From NCBI RefSeq assembly GCF_029193815.1, contig NZ_JARFVC010000002.1, forward strand, positions 186,001 through 250,000: a stretch of DNA of 64,000 nt. Reading direction: 5' to 3'. This stretch comes from Cytobacillus sp. S13-E01 (lineage in GTDB: Bacteria > Bacillota > Bacilli > Bacillales > Bacillaceae_L). The position numbers were made by a program, and so were the translations under genes. Under the pieces are notes generated by a model. The model made no database searches. It was given only the letters and a program-made list of their open reading frames with translations, and was not told where the DNA came from. Below are positions 53,667 to 61,970 of this stretch, one piece after another (the stretch's first letter is position 1; every line of letters starts with the position of its first letter).

Positions 53667-54677
53667 TTATTGTCCAACATCATTTCGCTTATTCCACTTT
53701 TTCAGAACACTTTTTTCTTTTAATGGATCAAGCCCAGCTTTTCGGTCTTCTTGTTTTATTTGTCTTGTATTGTCCCAGTTTAGTGTGTCAAGAACTGTCT
53801 CAGATAGTGGTCGAAATAATAAACCATTTGAAAGTGCCTTATCAATACTAACCGTTAAGAATCCCTGCATATTTTCCTTTGCTGGAATATAAAGTGGAAG
53901 TTCCACCCAAAAACCAATGTTTTGTTCAAGTAAAAATTCATCCTCAACCCACACAAACTCGGCATCACTCTGAGTTGCTTCTTTACACACTTCAACAAAA
54001 TCTTTAAATGAAAGTGTTTCTTTTGGTCCAGTAACATTGTAGGTTCCTATTTTTTTCTCCTCAATTGCTTTTAATATAAAAGTAGCAAGGTCTCTTACAT
54101 CGATAAATTGAACAGCGGCATCCGAATTACCAGGTACTACTACATCACCACCCAAAGCGATTCGAACAGGCCAATATGTGAACCGGTCTGTATAGTCATT
54201 TGGACCTACAATCAGCCCAGGGCGGATAATTAATGCTCCTTCTGGAAAAGCATTTCTTACTTCATTTTCGGACAATGCTTTTAAAGGTCCATATGTCTCA
54301 CCATTTACCGCTTCAATACTTATATCTTCCAGTTCACCTACTTGTGAATTTTCATCGACCTGTTTTGAAAAATCTTTATAGACCGAGATACTAGAAACGA
54401 ATGCATACATATCACATGCTTTTGAAAGAAGCTGTGCAGAGTCTTTTACGATTCGTGGAACATAACCGCTTGTGTCAATAACCGCATCCCATTTTCTTCC
54501 TTCTAATGCAGATAAATTACCTTCACGGTCTCCGAATAATTTTTCAACTTGTTTCGGTAAAAATGATGAATCTACAGACCCACGCGTGAATATCGTTACT
54601 TCATGTCCTCTATTTAAGGCTTCCTTTACCAAATGTAGACCTAGAAACTTTGTTCCTCCTAGTATTAATAGATTCAT
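53667..54677 (-). CDS. NAD-dependent epimerase/dehydratase family protein
   Basis: 336 aa. N-terminal Rossmann motif LILGGTKFLGLHLVKEAL, IFTRG, VDTSGYVPR, FVSSISVYKD and GPKETLSFKDFVEVC. Extended SDR of the type found near mRNA-binding/epimerase paralogues in Bacillus; the Tyr-x3-Lys is poorly visible (TYGPLKALSE supplies Tyr and Lys). Substrate unknown. SD AAGGAG upstream of the ATG. Confidence 0.85.
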   Translation of the reverse strand: MNLLILGGTKFLGLHLVKEALNRGHEVTIFTRGSVDSSFLPKQVEKLFGDREGNLSALEGRKWDAVIDTSGYVPRIVKDSAQLLSKACDMYAFVSSISVYKDFSKQVDENSQVGELEDISIEAVNGETYGPLKALSENEVRNAFPEGALIIRPGLIVGPNDYTDRFTYWPVRIALGGDVVVPGNSDAAVQFIDVRDLATFILKAIEEKKIGTYNVTGPKETLSFKDFVEVCKEATQSDAEFVWVEDEFLLEQNIGFWVELPLYIPAKENMQGFLTVSIDKALSNGLLFRPLSETVLDTLNWDNTRQIKQEDRKAGLDPLKEKSVLKKWNKRNDVGQ

Positions 54678-54948
54678 AAAGTATTTCTCCTTTTAGTTAT
54701 TTATGACTATCATTCTACTATCGGACATAAAATACCTTTTAAATGTGAAATTTTTTCTAAATCTAAAGTCTATGGTAAAAAAACGATGATGCTTGGTCAT
54801 CTGTTATTTTCTTCCTGCTAGAACTTTCCGCAGGTTCCATCCGTTTTTCCACATTTTACCTAACTCCAATAATTACGCTTTTCCTCTTCATAATTATGGT
54901 ATTTTAGCAGTCACTATGTGTTCCCTTTATTCCGATTTTAATTAACTC

Positions 54949-55056
54949 TTAAAGCAAAAGGATAGTAGCTTCCGGCATTTTCAGGTTTAATTCATAGCAG
55001 GAAAAAATCCCAGCAGGGCCTGCACCTACAACGATAACATCGTAATTCGTTTTCAT
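54949..55056 (-). pseudogene. FAD-dependent oxidoreductase, only first 35 codons left
   Basis: ATG with GGAGG upstream, then NYDVIVVGAGPAGIFSCYEL and LKMPEATILL before a stop. Normal homologues are several hundred residues; everything after the FAD-binding beta-alpha-beta is gone. Surrounding 54678-54948 and 55057-55260 show no gene. Confidence 0.75.
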
Positions 55057-55260
55057 ATCGAAATACCTCCGATGATTATAAAATCACACGTTCTTCTATT
55101 TCCATATGTAAATATAACAAAATATCTATCACAGGTCAACTAAAACACGAACTATTTTCAACCACAATTAGTTAACGTTCGTGTTTATAGCCTGAAGCTA
55201 ATTAATTTCAGCCATAAAAAACTCAGATAGTCACAGGGGCTACCTAAGTTCAGTGGACAA

Positions 55261-55386
55261 TTAACGTGCGAATGCTGCACCAACGATTATTAACAGAATA
55301 AATAGTATTACAATTAATACAAAGCTATGACCGCCTCTATAACCGCCATTACTATACCCAAAGTGGTTGTGATACCCATGATACAT
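55261..55386 (-). CDS. YjcZ family sporulation protein
   Basis: 41 aa, ATG with AAGGAG 9 bases upstream. Gly/His/Tyr-rich head ([20 protein letters not shown]) and the conserved hydrophobic tail [18 protein letters not shown] that defines the family. Small spore-associated membrane protein of unknown role. Confidence 0.9.
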   Translation of the reverse strand: MYHGYHNHFGYSNGGYRGGHSFVLIVILFILLIIVGAAFAR

Positions 55387-55507
55387 ACAACACATCTCCT
55401 TTTTGCGAATGTAAACGTTATACAACTTAGGTTATGTGCCCATAGCTATTATGTATGTGCGAATGCCTAGATTTTAAAAATAATTACTGCTTTTATTTTA
55501 CGCTAAA

Positions 55508-56122
55508 TTAAATTCCTACCAACTGTAACAATAAATAAACAGCCACACCCCAAATGATAATCGCTGATATTTTGTTTATTACTCTTACCCAACTTCCGTT
55601 TTTATCAAATCTTTTAACATACCGTCCAGTAACCGCTAATCCGAAAAACCATAACCAAGATACTGTAATGGTCGCAATCGCAAACATCAACTTTTCAATT
55701 CCGATGTAGTTTAAGGAGTTAGTACCGATAACACCAATTGTATCTAAAATAGCATGTGGATTTAGTAAAGATACGGAGGCCGCAAATGAAATTTGTTTTC
55801 GTACTGACATTTTTTCATTTACTCTCTCATTTGTTGCCGGATCACTTTTCCAAATTGTATAGCCCATATATAATAGAAATAAGATGCCAACTGAAAAAAG
55901 AATGAGCTTGAACCAAACGAACGTCAATACAAGGACGGAAACTCCTACTATCGCTAGAATAATTAACACTGTATCACACACTGCTGCGGTAATTACAACG
56001 GGTAGTGCATTGCGAAATTTCAGATGACTTGCCCCTTGGTTGAAAACAAAGACATTTTGAACCCCAAGAGGTAAAATTAGGCCAAATGCTAAAATAATGC
56101 CGTGTATTAATGCTTCAATCAT
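55508..56122 (-). CDS. LysE family amino-acid exporter
   Basis: 204 aa from the ATG at 56122 (AAGGGGG 7 bases upstream). Six spans; family signature HGIILAFGLILPLGVQNVFVFNQGA and later SLLNPHAILDTIGVIG. Members export lysine, arginine or other amino acids. Next to a lysine-related region, but substrate unproven. Divergent from the P1 peptidase. Confidence 0.9.
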   Translation of the reverse strand: MIEALIHGIILAFGLILPLGVQNVFVFNQGASHLKFRNALPVVITAAVCDTVLIILAIVGVSVLVLTFVWFKLILFSVGILFLLYMGYTIWKSDPATNERVNEKMSVRKQISFAASVSLLNPHAILDTIGVIGTNSLNYIGIEKLMFAIATITVSWLWFFGLAVTGRYVKRFDKNGSWVRVINKISAIIIWGVAVYLLLQLVGI

Positions 56123-56169
56123 ACTATGTCCCCCTTTAAGAAAAATATGTAACATGGAGGTAACCCACT

Positions 56170-57225
56170 ATGAGTTATCAAAAAAGATTAAGAGATTACG
56201 GTATAAAAATAGGCATTCTAGAAACAGGTACGTCAAATTCCATTACAGATGTTGAAGGAATTACAGTAGGTCATACAACAATAAGTAACGGACCAATCCA
56301 AACTGGCGTAACCGCAATTATACCACACAGAGGAAATATTTTCCTAGATAAAATCATTGGTGCAACCCATGTAATTAATGGGTTTGGTAAAACAATTGGC
56401 ACTATTCAAATCGAGGAGCTAGGCATAATTGAATCTCCAATTCTGTTAACCAACACTTTAAGCATAGGTGTTTGCACTGATGCCTTACTGAAGTATATGA
56501 TTAAAGAGAATACCGCTATCGGAAGAACTACCGGTACTATTAATCCGGTCGTCTGTGAATGCAATGATATGTTCTTAAATGACATTCGTTCATTTGCAGT
56601 TACTGAGGAACACGTACTGAGTGCGATCTCAAACGCTTCCACAATTGTAGAAGAAGGTGGTGTCGGAGCAGGTACTGGAATGAAGTGCTTCGGTCTTAAG
56701 GGTGGCATAGGTACGTCCTCTAGGATCATCAATATACATAACCAAACCTATACACTTGGTGTGCTAGTTTTATCTAATTTCGGAAAATTATCAGACTTTC
56801 AATTACAAGGTAGGCCACTTGGGCAAAAATTAGAAAAGATTATCCCTCATCAATCCGAAAAAGATAAAGGTTCAATTATTATCATTGTTGCTACAGACCT
56901 TCCTGTATCTGACCGACAGCTAAAACGAATCATTAAAAGAGCCTCTATAGGTCTGAGCAAAACTGGTTCATATATTGGGAATGGAAGTGGAGACATTGCC
57001 ATAGGTTTTTCTACAGCCAACAAAATACCACACTATAGCACTGGTAGGTTAAACACTATTTCACAACTTCCCGAGGACGAAATGGATCAAGCTTTCGTTG
57101 CAGTTGCAGATGCGACAGAAGAAGCCATAATTAATTCTCTCATTACCGCAAATACCACTGTTGGTAGAGATAACAACGTGTTATACTCGTTAAAAGATTA
57201 CATAGATATGAATTTTAGTTTTTAA
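56170..57225 (+). CDS. P1 family peptidase (DmpA-like aminopeptidase/D-esterase)
   Basis: 351 aa, ATG with GGAGG 9 bases upstream. DmpA-type N-terminal nucleophile fold: DVEGITVGHTTI, GVTAIIPH, GGVGAGTGMKCFGLKGGIG, and the autoprocessing/nucleophile region near GNGSGDIAIGFSTAN. Hydrolyses small peptides or amino-acid amides; the precursor self-cleaves before the nucleophile Ser. The neighbouring D-amino acid transaminase suggests D-amino acid metabolism (inference). Confidence 0.9.
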   Translation: MSYQKRLRDYGIKIGILETGTSNSITDVEGITVGHTTISNGPIQTGVTAIIPHRGNIFLDKIIGATHVINGFGKTIGTIQIEELGIIESPILLTNTLSIGVCTDALLKYMIKENTAIGRTTGTINPVVCECNDMFLNDIRSFAVTEEHVLSAISNASTIVEEGGVGAGTGMKCFGLKGGIGTSSRIINIHNQTYTLGVLVLSNFGKLSDFQLQGRPLGQKLEKIIPHQSEKDKGSIIIIVATDLPVSDRQLKRIIKRASIGLSKTGSYIGNGSGDIAIGFSTANKIPHYSTGRLNTISQLPEDEMDQAFVAVADATEEAIINSLITANTTVGRDNNVLYSLKDYIDMNFSF

Positions 57226-57560
57226 GTAAATTATAAATCGGGCGTATAAGGGCGAAAATCCCGCGGTCAAAGTTTTAATTGACTTCATGCGGAATAAAAA
57301 TCGGTTTCATTATATACACCTCAGGTCATAGTTAGTATGGAAAAATCCCTTCAACCATAATTATTGGATCAATTTTGAAAAGTAAAGTGATTTTTAAGTA
57401 TTTAATGACAATATTCCAACATTTTATTTCAAGTTCGGTCTATTGATCAAATAAAAAAACTCCTTTAGGAGGTAAGAACAAGAGATGGCACAAGAATAGT
57501 CTTGTCTCATTTAACTCGGTGAATGCCGGGAGTCTATTAATTATTATAGGAGGAAATTTA
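57226..57560. other. Intergenic region upstream of the D-amino acid transaminase
   Basis: 335 bp without a gene. Holds a GGGCGAAAATCCCGC hairpin near 57248, similar to the units of the 17.5-kb array, and an ACTCCTTTAGGAGGT palindrome near 57458. No T-box motif is present. Confidence 0.45.
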
Positions 57561-58388
57561 ATGGAAATCGCTTTTTATGGTGACAAATTTGTTGATATTA
57601 ACGAAAAAGTTATTCCAATTCAAGAAAGAGGTCATCAATTTGGAGATGGGATATATGAAGTTATCCGCGTCTACAATGGAACCCCCTTTCTACTGAACGA
57701 ACATCTAGAAAGATTAGAAAATAGTGCAAAAGCAATTATGTTACAGTTACCAACCACTATTGAAGAACTAAAACAAATCATTAATGAAGGATTACAAAAA
57801 ACCGAATTTACGGAAGTTGAGATCTATATTCAAATTACACGTGGAATTGCGCCAAGAGCACATCTTTTTCCAACTGTATCTTCCGAGCTTTCAATGACTT
57901 TTAAGAACGCTCGCATAGTTGATAAGGATAAACGAGAAAAGGGCGTTACAGTTACGTTAATGGAAGATGAGCGTTGGAAGAACTGCTACATCAAATCACT
58001 CAATCTATTACCTAATGTGTTAGCTAAGCAAAAGGCTGCCTCAGAAGGGCATGAAGAAGCCATTCTAGTAAGAGATGGATTTATTACAGAAGGTTCTAGT
58101 AGTAATATCTTTGTTGTTAAAGAAGGTACGTTATATACAACTCCAGCTTCAATACAAATTCTTCATGGGATTACAAGAGCTGCTGTTATTAAATTAGCAA
58201 ACAAAATGAACATCCCATTTGAAGAAATGAAATTTGATGTATCTTTCCTAAAACAATGTGATGAAGCGTTTATTACAAGTACGTCTGTAGAAGTACTACC
58301 TATTTCTAAAATCGATGAGGTCGAACTTTCAGCCGATCGTCCAATTGTAGATACACTTAAGGTCGAATTTCAAAACCTGTATTTATAA
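57561..58388 (+). CDS. dat: D-amino acid aminotransferase
   Basis: 275 aa from the ATG at 57561 (AGGAGG 7 bases upstream). Class IV PLP transaminase: VIPIQERGHQFGDGIYEVIR, YIQITRGIAPRAH, CYIKSLNLLPNVLAKQKA (PLP Lys), EGSSSNIFVVKEG and ITRAAVIKLA. Makes D-glutamate or D-alanine for the wall by transamination. Length agrees with Bacillus Dat (about 280 aa). Confidence 0.92.
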   Translation: MEIAFYGDKFVDINEKVIPIQERGHQFGDGIYEVIRVYNGTPFLLNEHLERLENSAKAIMLQLPTTIEELKQIINEGLQKTEFTEVEIYIQITRGIAPRAHLFPTVSSELSMTFKNARIVDKDKREKGVTVTLMEDERWKNCYIKSLNLLPNVLAKQKAASEGHEEAILVRDGFITEGSSSNIFVVKEGTLYTTPASIQILHGITRAAVIKLANKMNIPFEEMKFDVSFLKQCDEAFITSTSVEVLPISKIDEVELSADRPIVDTLKVEFQNLYL

Positions 58389-58437
58389 AGGAAACTTCCC
58401 TCAGCGGGGGGTCTTACTGCCCGTCAATGTGGGATAA
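58389..58437 (-). mobile_element. Truncated IS605-like RNA element fragment
   Basis: Minus strand GATTTTATCCCAC..GACGGGCAGTAAGACCCCC shares its motif order with the element at 6541-6696 (GATTTATCCCAC..GGGGCAGCAGTAAGACCCCC) but stops after a shortened stem. Starts right after the dat stop. Confidence 0.5.
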
Positions 58438-58450
58438 AATCTGTACTTCA

Positions 58451-58484
58451 AACAACCACAGAGCCTATTATTCCTGTGGTTGTT
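58451..58484. terminator. Terminator-like hairpin between dat and arsA-like gene
   Basis: Perfect 11-bp stem AACAACCACAG / CTGTGGTTGTT, 12-base loop; serves the convergent genes. Confidence 0.75.
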
Positions 58485-58496
58485 GTTATCTATTGT

Positions 58497-59423
58497 TCAC
58501 CTTAAAATATTCGCAAACTTCTCTAACTTTTCAACTGAAAAGATATCTTCTTCAAACAAAGGTACATATCTCAATTTTTGTTTCGAAAATTTAGCTTTAA
58601 TTATATTTAGATATTCACTTTCCTGCTCTTTTCGCTTTCGAAAAAAGTCTCCGTCATTTATTTCAGGTAATAGTTTATTAATAATTAATGTTGTAACATG
58701 TAGATGATAGCTATCTAGAAGTTCAATTGCTCTTTGTGTTTCTAAAATTGGCAGTCTTTCAGGGTTTAATACAAAAATAAACTTTGTTTGGGATGAGTCT
58801 AACAGTATTTCTCGCACTCTAGCAAACTTTTGCTTTCTTTTTTGCAAAACCTCATAAATTGGGTCTTCAACCGGTTCACCATCATTAAGAAGCTGGGAAT
58901 AGTTTTTATTAATCTTTTTTCTTCGTTCGAGCATTCCATCTATCCAAACACTCATTAATTCCGGTAAGGATAGTAAACGAACCGTATGTCCAGTAGGAGC
59001 AGTATCAAATACGATTCTATCGAACTGCTCACCCTCTTCAAGAACGATCGAAACGATTCGATCAAACAGAGCTGCCTCCTCTGCCCCAGGAGATGAACTT
59101 GCTGTATCGATCTGACGATGGACTTCGTCAATCATTGTTGACTTAACTAAACCCTTTAAATTTTCTTTTACACCACTAATATAACGTTTTGATTCATCAA
59201 TGGGATTAATTTCTAATGCTGACAGCTTTGGATAAACAATGGTTAACTTATTTCCTACATCTTGATGGAATATGTCACCAACATTGTGTGCCGGATCAGT
59301 TGATACTAATAATGTTTTCTTCCCTTGCCCAGCCGAAAGAAGTGCAATTGCTGCAGCACTAGTAGATTTACCAACCCCTCCTTTTCCCCCTACAAAAATA
59401 ATTTTCGCATCATTTATTTCCAT
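58497..59423 (-). CDS. ArsA/GET3-family ATPase
   Basis: 308 aa, ATG with AAGGTG 8 bases upstream. Deviant Walker A FVGGKGGVGKSTSAAA, switch I STDPAHNVGD, switch II DTAPTGHTVRLLSLPE. Single-domain ArsA-like ATPase of about half the size of ArsA pumps, so closer to GET3/TRC40-type chaperones. No arsB or arsR nearby; instead it sits with a small CC-terminal protein and CstA, so arsenic export is unlikely. Confidence 0.88.
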   Translation of the reverse strand: MEINDAKIIFVGGKGGVGKSTSAAAIALLSAGQGKKTLLVSTDPAHNVGDIFHQDVGNKLTIVYPKLSALEINPIDESKRYISGVKENLKGLVKSTMIDEVHRQIDTASSSPGAEEAALFDRIVSIVLEEGEQFDRIVFDTAPTGHTVRLLSLPELMSVWIDGMLERRKKINKNYSQLLNDGEPVEDPIYEVLQKRKQKFARVREILLDSSQTKFIFVLNPERLPILETQRAIELLDSYHLHVTTLIINKLLPEINDGDFFRKRKEQESEYLNIIKAKFSKQKLRYVPLFEEDIFSVEKLEKFANILR

Positions 59424-59548
59424 TTTTAAAACACCTTCTTGTAATGTGTGGCTTTAGGTTACAATTTGTTGTATTTAATAAATAGTATTCTAAAGTAACT
59501 TGTATTTTCTAAGTACTATTGTTTTCTTTTTACAAATAGCACATTTTC

Positions 59549-59815
59549 TTAACAACAACGAATTCCTGTTAAAGGTGATTTTTCAAGGCCCATTCTTAAA
59601 TGCCATTCATGGAATTTCTCGATAATATATGGATACAGCTCTAAAGTATAGTAAAAAGCCGGATTCGGTATTCCTAACATCTCTGAATAACATAAAAGCA
59701 TAAAAAGATCATCTTCATCACGCAATTCCCTTGCTATTTCGGCTCTATGTGGTAAGCGAAGAACTTCATCGTAATACATAAAGAGTGTCTTTAACGAGAA
59801 CTTTTTATTTTCCAC
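59549..59815 (-). CDS. Small protein ending in Cys-Cys (cory-CC-star-like)
   Basis: 88 aa. Begins SLKTLFMYYDEVLRLPHR, contains DEDDLFMLLCYSEMLGIPNP and ends GIRCC-stop. The terminal CC and the neighbours (CstA transporter upstream, ArsA-family ATPase downstream) match the cory-CC-star family as I remember it; function unknown. GGGGGGA SD region upstream. Confidence 0.7.
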   Translation of the reverse strand: MENKKFSLKTLFMYYDEVLRLPHRAEIARELRDEDDLFMLLCYSEMLGIPNPAFYYTLELYPYIIEKFHEWHLRMGLEKSPLTGIRCC

Positions 59816-59850
59816 CTAACTCCCCCCTCCATATAGATTATGAAAGCAAA

Positions 59851-59875
59851 TAGGGAACAGACTTCCTGTCCCCTA
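59851..59875. repeat. GGGACAG-type palindrome (copy 3)
   Basis: TAGGGAACAG / CTGTCCCCTA hairpin 10 bp after the cstA stop; resembles the GGGAC palindromes at 30427 and 31699. Confidence 0.5.
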
Positions 59876-59884
59876 TCAATCCTT

Positions 59885-61630
59885 TTACATATTGTGATTA
59901 ATATCAATCGGATCATTCTTTTTTGTAAGTGATGAGAACGCTACCAGTATAATCCATAATGCGAACACCAAGATTATCCCACCTAAAATGAATAAAAACA
60001 TATTTGCATCGCTCTCTCCGTACCCTGACCATTGGAAGACGACTTGTTGAACCATTGCCCAAATTGTCATCACTAATAAGAAAATCATCGGGATAAAGGT
60101 TACTAAGAAGTTTCTACCTTGTCTTTTTAGCCAAATGGATATAAGCAGAAGACTTATTCCAGCTAATAATTGATTAGATGTACCAAAGAGCGGCCATAAT
60201 AAGTACCCACCCGAACCAAATCCATTTGGACCTTTTGGTAATAATACAAGGGCAGCACTTGTAAAAACGGCAACTGATGTCGCTACATGTGCCTTTGTAA
60301 GTGACTTAATTTTATATTCCATGCCTAATTCTGCTATGATATATCTCATTAATCGCACCGATGTATCAAGTGTAGTTGCTGCAAAGCTAACCACAATAAC
60401 AGTAACAATTGTACTTGCAACATCTGCAGGAATTGCTAAACCTGTTGCTAGCTTAGAAGCCCCACCAATGAATGCCCCTAAACCTCCACCATTCGCAGCG
60501 GCAAAACTACTGTACGCTTCTTTAAACTCTCCTGCTGACCCAAAGAAAGTTACAACAGCAATAATAGCAATTAAAGCTAACGCACCTTCTCCAACTGCAC
60601 CCAAATACCCTACAAATCTTGCATCAGTTTCTTTGTCAAGCTGTTTTGAAGAAGTACCAGAAGAAACCAACCCGTGAAAACCTGAAATTGCACCACACGC
60701 AATGGTAATAAATAACAGCGGGAACCATGAAACATCAGTTGCAGATGAATTTGTAAGTGGTGCTGTAATTTCTGGTTGCGTGATTAATAACCCAGCATAA
60801 AGAATAAATAAACCCACTACCAATTGATGTGAATTAATATAGTCCCTAGGTTGTAATAGCTTCCATACAGGTAAAGTTGATGCAATATAGCAATAAATCA
60901 TTAAAATAATAATCCATACAAAGAATGACATTGCGACAGCATCAAGCCCAAATAAAACAGTGTTTTCTGCTCCACCAAAGTATTTAACTAAATCTATTTG
61001 CAATGCAGGAATCTTACTGGATAGCACTGCTGTACCATACATTACAAGTAAGGCAATAATTGAAGGAATGAGCATCTCTTTTTTTCTTTTGTAAACAGCA
61101 TACCCAATCCAAATCGCTAGTGGAATTTCAATGAAAACAGGTATTACACTTGCTGGGAATTTGATAAATAGGTTAGAGATAACCCACGCAAACACAGCAT
61201 TAACCATTAAAACCAAGATAAGAATAATAAATAGAAATAAGATCTTCGCTTGTTTTCCAATTAGCGTATTGGCTAAAGTTCCAACTGACTGTCCTTTGTT
61301 GCGTACTGATAAGACAAGTGTGCCAAAATCATGAACCCCAGCTGCAAATACTGTACCTAGAATAACCCATAAAAACGCTGGTAACCAACCCCAATATACA
61401 GCAATTGCCGGACCCACAATTGGTGCCGCTCCTGCGACAGAGGTAAAATGATGTCCCCATAATATCCATTTGTTTGTTGGAACAAAGTCAACACCATCTT
61501 GGTATTTATGAGCTGGGGTCACATAATTTGGATCTAGTCGGTAAATCTTTTCTGCAACAAACTTAGAATAATAACGATAACCCAGCGCAAATACAACCAT
61601 TCCAATGATCGCTAACCAAATACTATTCAC
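59885..61630 (-). CDS. CstA family carbon-starvation (pyruvate/peptide) transporter
   Basis: 581 aa, GTG start with GGGGG 7 bases upstream. About 16 spans. CstA signature blocks: GHHFTSVAGAAPIVGPAIAV near residue 59, GVHDFGTLVLSVRNKG, ACGAISGFHGLVSSGTSSKQ, FAATTLDTSVRLMRYI and LWPLFGTSNQLLAGISLL. Family members import pyruvate or peptides during carbon limitation. Head of the CstA / CC-protein / ArsA-like gene set. Confidence 0.92.
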   Translation of the reverse strand: MNSIWLAIIGMVVFALGYRYYSKFVAEKIYRLDPNYVTPAHKYQDGVDFVPTNKWILWGHHFTSVAGAAPIVGPAIAVYWGWLPAFLWVILGTVFAAGVHDFGTLVLSVRNKGQSVGTLANTLIGKQAKILFLFIILILVLMVNAVFAWVISNLFIKFPASVIPVFIEIPLAIWIGYAVYKRKKEMLIPSIIALLVMYGTAVLSSKIPALQIDLVKYFGGAENTVLFGLDAVAMSFFVWIIILMIYCYIASTLPVWKLLQPRDYINSHQLVVGLFILYAGLLITQPEITAPLTNSSATDVSWFPLLFITIACGAISGFHGLVSSGTSSKQLDKETDARFVGYLGAVGEGALALIAIIAVVTFFGSAGEFKEAYSSFAAANGGGLGAFIGGASKLATGLAIPADVASTIVTVIVVSFAATTLDTSVRLMRYIIAELGMEYKIKSLTKAHVATSVAVFTSAALVLLPKGPNGFGSGGYLLWPLFGTSNQLLAGISLLLISIWLKRQGRNFLVTFIPMIFLLVMTIWAMVQQVVFQWSGYGESDANMFLFILGGIILVFALWIILVAFSSLTKKNDPIDINHNM

Positions 61631-61653
61631 TCGAATTCCCCCTTTATATTATG

Positions 61654-61668
61654 CTATCAATTTGATAG
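61654..61668. promoter_or_regulatory. Perfect palindromic operator CTATCAATTTGATAG
   Basis: 7-bp arms around one base, overlapping the -10 box of the cstA promoter, a typical repressor position. Confidence 0.6.
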
Positions 61669-61693
61669 TAGAAAATAATGGAAGAGTTGTCAA
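61665..61693 (-). promoter_or_regulatory. Sigma-A promoter of cstA
   Basis: Minus strand TTGACA (61693-61688), 17-bp spacer, TACTAT (61670-61665). Start of transcription near 61658, inside the palindrome. Confidence 0.8.
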
Positions 61694-61886
61694 TATTTTT
61701 CAGAAAATTTTTAATTTAAAAACATTATTAGATCATTGCACATAATCCATTTTGCCCCTCTTTTAACTAGTTACACGAAGAAGTACATGCGGTTTTAGGG
61801 ACGGATACAATAAATGATTGATTGGGTGCTAGTTCACCTTATGTTTGTTCTTTTTTATATCATAAGCAACATTGTTCGTGATTGAT

Positions 61887-61970
61887 GACCGTGTTCTTGC
61901 TTTTACGAAGTTCACGACCATCATTCAGTGGATTTGAAGACCGTGTTCTAACTTTTGCGAAGTTCACGGT
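61887..61970. repeat. Two 52-bp tandem units containing GACCGTGTTC..GAAGTTCACG
   Basis: GACCGTGTTCTTGC..ACGAAGTTCACG at 61887 and GACCGTGTTCTAAC..GCGAAGTTCACG at 61939, plus a partial unit (TTCGTG) before them. Each unit can fold (CCGTG / CACGG). The second touches the stop codon of the monooxygenase gene. 61694-61886 otherwise holds no gene. Confidence 0.65.

Noticed and set aside
57226-57560. Possible T-box leader before dat
   Set aside because: No AGGGTGGNACCGCG antiterminator motif or specifier loop could be found.
58497-59423. Arsenic resistance operon
   Set aside because: Only the ATPase resembles ArsA; there is no arsB, arsC, arsD or arsR, and the neighbours are CstA and a small CC protein.
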